Part shown: piece by piece, positions 61,090-64,000 of the stretch
Layout of the letters: every line of letters starts with the position of its first letter
Position numbering within the stretch: position 1 is the stretch's first letter
NCBI RefSeq assembly: GCF_001500065.1
Contig: NZ_LQIN01000005.1
Location: 82,830 to 146,829 of the forward strand
DNA: 64,000 bases
Reading direction: 5' to 3'
Origin: Mycobacterium sp. IS-3022
GTDB lineage: Bacteria; Actinomycetota; Actinomycetes; Mycobacteriales; Mycobacteriaceae
Program-made: the position numbers and the translations under genes
Notes under the pieces: model-generated
What the model saw: only the letters and a program-made list of their open reading frames with translations
What the model was told of the DNA's origin: nothing
Database searches by the model: none

Positions 61090-62895
61090 ATGAACCCGCC
61101 CGCGACCGGCGTGCAGACCGGAATTCTGGTAACGGCCGGAGAATTCGACGATTACGGCGGCTGGGTGCTCGATTCTCAGTTCGAGTCGCAGATGGGTGCA
61201 CCGTATCTCCTTGCGCATGGCTTGGGCACGCCGGTCGCGGACGCGAGCACGGTGATCGAGGTCGCCGTGTCCGGCTCTTACTACGTGTGGGTCCACACCA
61301 AGGACTGGGTTCCGTCGCATCACCCGGGTCGATTCACGCTGTCGGTCAACGGCTTCACGCTTGCCACGGAGTTCGGCGCCAGCGGCCGGGACTGGTCGTG
61401 GGAATCCGCCGGAATGATCGACCTGGCCGCGGGCAGCGCCCAGTTGGTGTTGCACGATTTGACCGGGTTCGACGGGCGTTGTGACGCAATATTGTTCACC
61501 CGCGACGACGGGGTTCCCCTAAACGGCGCCGGACCGGACGCGCGGTCGTGGCGACGACGGTTGCGCGGCCTGCCGGAGACACCTGTCGAGGGAGGCGACT
61601 TCGACGTCGTCGTCGTCGGCGGCGGCGTCACCGGGTCAGCGGCCGCGCTTGCAGCGGCGCGATTAGGGTGTCGGGTGGCGTTGATGCAGAATCGGCCCTG
61701 TCTCGGGGGCAATGCCAGTGTCGAGATTGGTCTCACCCCGCGGGGTGAGACCGGCCCCCTCGTCGATGCGCTCGCCGCTCGCGGGACTGACGGTGATCTG
61801 CGGGCACTGACGCTGCTGCAAGCAGAACCGACCGCGACCGTACTGCTCGAACACACCGTGTACGACGCCGAGGTGTCCGGCTCGCGCATTGTGTCCGTCG
61901 ATGCCCGCGACGCCCGTACCGGGCGCGAAAGCCGCTATAACGCACCGGTGTTCATCGACTGCACCGGCACCGCGATCCTCGGTCTGCTCGCCGGTGCCGA
62001 CACCCTCTTCGGCTACGAATCCCGACACGAGTTCGGTGAACCGACCGCACCGGAGCAGCACCTGGACTCCCACCACGGGCACACCCTGTTCTTCCGCACC
62101 CGCATGGCCGAGCAACCTGTCTCGTTCCCCGACGTGCCCTGGGCAACCGAGGTCGCCAAAGATTACGCCAACCTCGGCGGACAACTCGAGCGACCAGGCA
62201 TCGACAACGCTCCCGGCCCGGTCGCGGGACCCGGGAAAACCCCCGACCCGGCGATCAGACGCCGGATGCTGCTGCCGCTCACACACTTCTGGGAATACGG
62301 TCAGACGCTGAACCCCTACACCGAGGGCGAACACATCCGCGACCATCTGCTGCGCGCGCTCTACGGCACCCTCGCCAATGTCAAGCGTCTCGAACCCGAC
62401 ACCTACGCGAATCTCGAATTCGATTGGGTCGCTTTCGTTGCCGGGCAGGGAGAGTTTCGCCGCTACCGCGGCGACTACATTCTGACCGAGAACGACATCC
62501 GCAACCACACACAATTTCCCGACGCGGTGGTGCGCAACTCAGGACCGTTCTGTCTGCACTACCCCGGCGACGAGAAGTACGACTTCCGGCTCAAGGACTG
62601 GAAGTGGGACCGGCGCGACGACCAACCCTTCGACGTGCCGTTCCGCTGCCTGTTCTCCGCCGACATCGACAATCTGATGATGGCCGGCAAGCATATCAGC
62701 GTCACCCACATCGCTGGATCGGCAACGAAATTCATGGGCAACGGCGCCCAGCACGGCATCGCCACTGCGGCCGCTGCCTACCTGTGCGGAAAGTACGACA
62801 CGACACCGCGCGGGATTTTCCAGGCGCATCTCGAGGAACTGCAGGACCTCACCGCGACCTTCACCGGGCACAACCTGCGAGCCGCCACGGTGTGA
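61090..62895 (+). CDS. FAD-dependent oxidoreductase with N-terminal beta-rich domain
   Basis: This 601-residue protein has, after a beta-rich N-terminal domain (residues 1-135, with SGSYYVWVHTKDWVPSHHPG and RFTLSVNGFTLATEF), a flavoprotein core beginning FDVVVVGGGVTGSAAALAAA at about residue 171. The FAD segment NRPCLGGNASVEIGLTPRGE and the C-terminal MMAGKHISVTHIAGSATKFM fit the FAD_oxidored (PF12831) group. No signal peptide is seen. The N-terminal domain resembles sugar-binding or golvesin-like folds in plan. The substrate is unknown, perhaps a sugar-like or glycosylated compound. The ATG at 61090 follows GGAGGA. Confidence 0.82.
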   Translation: MNPPATGVQTGILVTAGEFDDYGGWVLDSQFESQMGAPYLLAHGLGTPVADASTVIEVAVSGSYYVWVHTKDWVPSHHPGRFTLSVNGFTLATEFGASGRDWSWESAGMIDLAAGSAQLVLHDLTGFDGRCDAILFTRDDGVPLNGAGPDARSWRRRLRGLPETPVEGGDFDVVVVGGGVTGSAAALAAARLGCRVALMQNRPCLGGNASVEIGLTPRGETGPLVDALAARGTDGDLRALTLLQAEPTATVLLEHTVYDAEVSGSRIVSVDARDARTGRESRYNAPVFIDCTGTAILGLLAGADTLFGYESRHEFGEPTAPEQHLDSHHGHTLFFRTRMAEQPVSFPDVPWATEVAKDYANLGGQLERPGIDNAPGPVAGPGKTPDPAIRRRMLLPLTHFWEYGQTLNPYTEGEHIRDHLLRALYGTLANVKRLEPDTYANLEFDWVAFVAGQGEFRRYRGDYILTENDIRNHTQFPDAVVRNSGPFCLHYPGDEKYDFRLKDWKWDRRDDQPFDVPFRCLFSADIDNLMMAGKHISVTHIAGSATKFMGNGAQHGIATAAAAYLCGKYDTTPRGIFQAHLEELQDLTATFTGHNLRAATV

Positions 62896-62907
62896 CGAAA
62901 CCAGGTG

Positions 62908-63342
62908 TCACCTGTTGTGGTGCACGGTGATTCCGCGGCCGGTGTCAGGCAGCACGTGCCCGCGCTCGCAGCGAAGCATCGCGCGCACCGCCGCACCGCA
63001 ATCGGTATGGGTGACCGTCAACGGCGGACCCGCCGGACCAGCCAAATGCTTGTCGCCCCACTGCATCAACGCGGTCAACACCGGTTGCAGCTCCTGGCCG
63101 GCGGAGGTGAGCCGGTATTCCTGCCGGGTCCGCGACCCGGACGCCTGATAATCCACTCGCTCGATCACCCCCGCCTCGGTGAGCGCGCGGAGCCTCGTAC
63201 CCAAAATGCCCCGTGAGGCACCCGTCGCCTCCTGAATCGCGTCGAAGCGGCGTACCCCCAGAAACACCTCACGCAAGATCAGCAACGACCACCGCTCGCC
63301 CACCACTCCGAGCGCGGCCGCAACCGAACATTCCCTCACCAC
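62908..63342 (-). CDS. HxlR-family transcriptional regulator
   Basis: This is a 144-residue MarR-like winged helix-turn-helix regulator of the HxlR family with CSVAAALGVVGERWSLLILR and EVFLGVRRFDAIQEATGASR, then GILGTRLRALTEAGVIERVD. The C-terminus carries cysteines (DCGAAVRAMLRCERGHV), so redox or metal sensing is possible. I chose the GTG at 63342 because TATTCT lies six bases upstream (leaderless pattern), whereas in-frame ATGs at 63381 and 63405 lack ribosome-binding sites. It converges on the FAD oxidoreductase gene. Confidence 0.83.
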   Translation of the reverse strand: MVRECSVAAALGVVGERWSLLILREVFLGVRRFDAIQEATGASRGILGTRLRALTEAGVIERVDYQASGSRTRQEYRLTSAGQELQPVLTALMQWGDKHLAGPAGPPLTVTHTDCGAAVRAMLRCERGHVLPDTGRGITVHHNR

Positions 63343-63354
63343 GTTCTCAGAATA

Positions 63355-63372
63355 CCTGAGTATCGATTCAGG
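63355..63372. promoter_or_regulatory. inverted repeat upstream of the HxlR gene
   Basis: CCTGA-GTATCGAT-TCAGG lies just upstream of the -10-like TATTCT of the HxlR gene and could be an autoregulatory site. Confidence 0.4.
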
Positions 63373-63586
63373 ATTCAGCATGCGTACGGGCCGAGGAGGG
63401 CTCAAACTGCGGCGGCCGCGGCGATGCGCGGTCGCCGTGGTCAGTTCGGCGGGCCGTTGGTGCGTGCTGTCGCGGCCGCCTCGGTTAGGTTGATTGCACC
63501 GAGGGCGAAAAGGCCCTTTCCAAGTGCTACTTGACGGTATCTACCTGAGTGGCGGCAGTTCGCCTTCGCCACGACGGTAAACAGAC

Positions 63587-64000
63587 CTAGGCGACGTCTT
63601 TTTGTTCCTCGCATCCCAGCATCTCGCTGAGTCGGCCGGTGATGATCTCTTCGGCTTCGCTGACGATCCGCGCCACCAACTCACCACACGTTGGAATGTC
63701 GTTGATGAGTCCCATGGCGGTCCCGACCCACCAGATGCCCGCGTCGAGATCACCTGTCTCGTAGACCTTCACGCCGCGCTTACCCGACACCAGGTGGGCG
63801 ATGTCGTCGAAGCTGCCACCGTCGTCAAGAATCTCCACGACCTCGCGCGAGACCGCGTTGCTGGCAACGCGACCGGTGTTGCGCAGTGGCCGGAAGATCA
63901 GTTCGGTGTCGAGCTCGGTGCCGGCGACGATCGCTTCCTTGACGTTCTGGTGGATCGCCGATTCGACGGTGCACATGAACCGCGATCCCATGTTGATGCC
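63587..64000 (-). CDS. nitronate monooxygenase-like (2-nitropropane dioxygenase) protein, partial
   Basis: The last 137 residues of an FMN-dependent nitronate monooxygenase-like protein are visible; the N-terminal barrel lies beyond the right edge. Present are INMGSRFMCTVESAIHQNVK (the conserved barrel strand after the FMN phosphate site), FRPLRNTGRVASNAVSREVV, GIWWVGTAMGLINDIPTCGE and VSEAEEIITGRLSEMLG. The long C-terminal helix with VARIVSEAEEIITG is standard. Function may be nitronate oxidation or enoyl-reduction-like. Between 63343 and 63586 no other gene was seen. Confidence 0.85.
   Translation of the reverse strand, partial: GINMGSRFMCTVESAIHQNVKEAIVAGTELDTELIFRPLRNTGRVASNAVSREVVEILDDGGSFDDIAHLVSGKRGVKVYETGDLDAGIWWVGTAMGLINDIPTCGELVARIVSEAEEIITGRLSEMLGCEEQKDVA

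Noticed and set aside
61663..62514. Long open frame antisense to the FAD oxidoreductase
   Set aside because: It runs against a clear flavoprotein gene, has no recognisable motif, and such antisense frames are expected in GC-rich DNA.

Overview
The window looks like chromosome from a mycobacterium, most likely an environmental Mycolicibacterium/Mycobacterium-type species. The DNA is GC-rich throughout. It has many FadE-type acyl-CoA dehydrogenases and FadD-type acyl-CoA ligases, two WS/DGAT wax-ester/triacylglycerol synthases, F420-associated oxidoreductases (LLM and DDN folds), a fused HadA/HadB-like dehydratase, a CelA1-like GH6 protein, a Tat-exported DUF1906 protein and a VapBC pair. No rRNA, tRNA, insertion sequence, prophage or CRISPR array was recognised.

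Layout. 1-3.1 kb: two overlapping acyl-CoA dehydrogenases (the first cut by the window edge) and an LLM oxidoreductase. 3.2-6.4 kb: a lipoprotein, a short-chain dehydrogenase (SDR) tail remnant, and a FadD35-like ligase divergent from a TetR regulator with a palindrome between them. 6.5-12.1 kb: an AidB-like acyl-CoA dehydrogenase with a C-terminal frameshift, a DUF5996 protein, a VOC protein, a secreted GH6 protein and a double-hotdog dehydratase. 12.3-17.3 kb: a tripartite tricarboxylate transporter (TctCBA), a UPF0158-type protein and an AGCS sodium/amino-acid symporter. 17.4-21.8 kb: hydrolases, a Baeyer-Villiger-type monooxygenase, an SDR and an SDR pseudogene. 21.9-23.6 kb: an exported histidine-phosphatase-fold protein with a repeat-rich tail. 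23.8-26.9 kb: an IclR regulator and two divergent HsaA-like flavoproteins around a palindrome.

26.8-35.9 kb is a lipid block: WS/DGAT, then FadD-esterase-SDR-SDR on the other strand, a 51-residue membrane protein, a second WS/DGAT and another hydrolase. 36.1-40.9 kb: an apparently leaderless VapBC pair, then a translationally coupled TetR-DUF1214-sulfotransferase-medium-chain dehydrogenase operon behind a near-perfect 22-bp palindrome. 40.9-46.4 kb: a sugar-transporter remnant, then a TetR gene divergent from esterase, diiron protein, flavin monooxygenase and acyl-CoA dehydrogenase genes. Its content suggests oxidation of a ketone- or alcohol-like substrate to an ester, then acid, then beta-oxidation. 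46.4-55.4 kb: TenA, secreted and housekeeping-type enzymes, a GH3 beta-glucosidase, cell-wall-type exported proteins and a second double-hotdog protein.

55.5-60.5 kb is the most system-like part. A TetR gene lies between two transcription units: acetoacetate-decarboxylase-like protein plus NAD-binding epimerase-like protein on one side, and esterase, DDN-type flavin protein and DJ-1/PfpI protein on the other. Both units carry the same 19-bp inverted repeat upstream, differing at one base, which predicts one regulon. 61-64 kb: a large FAD oxidoreductase with an extra N-terminal domain, an HxlR regulator and the end of a nitronate-monooxygenase-like gene that leaves the window.

All functional names are inferred from sequence motifs read by eye and from family knowledge. 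No similarity search was run.
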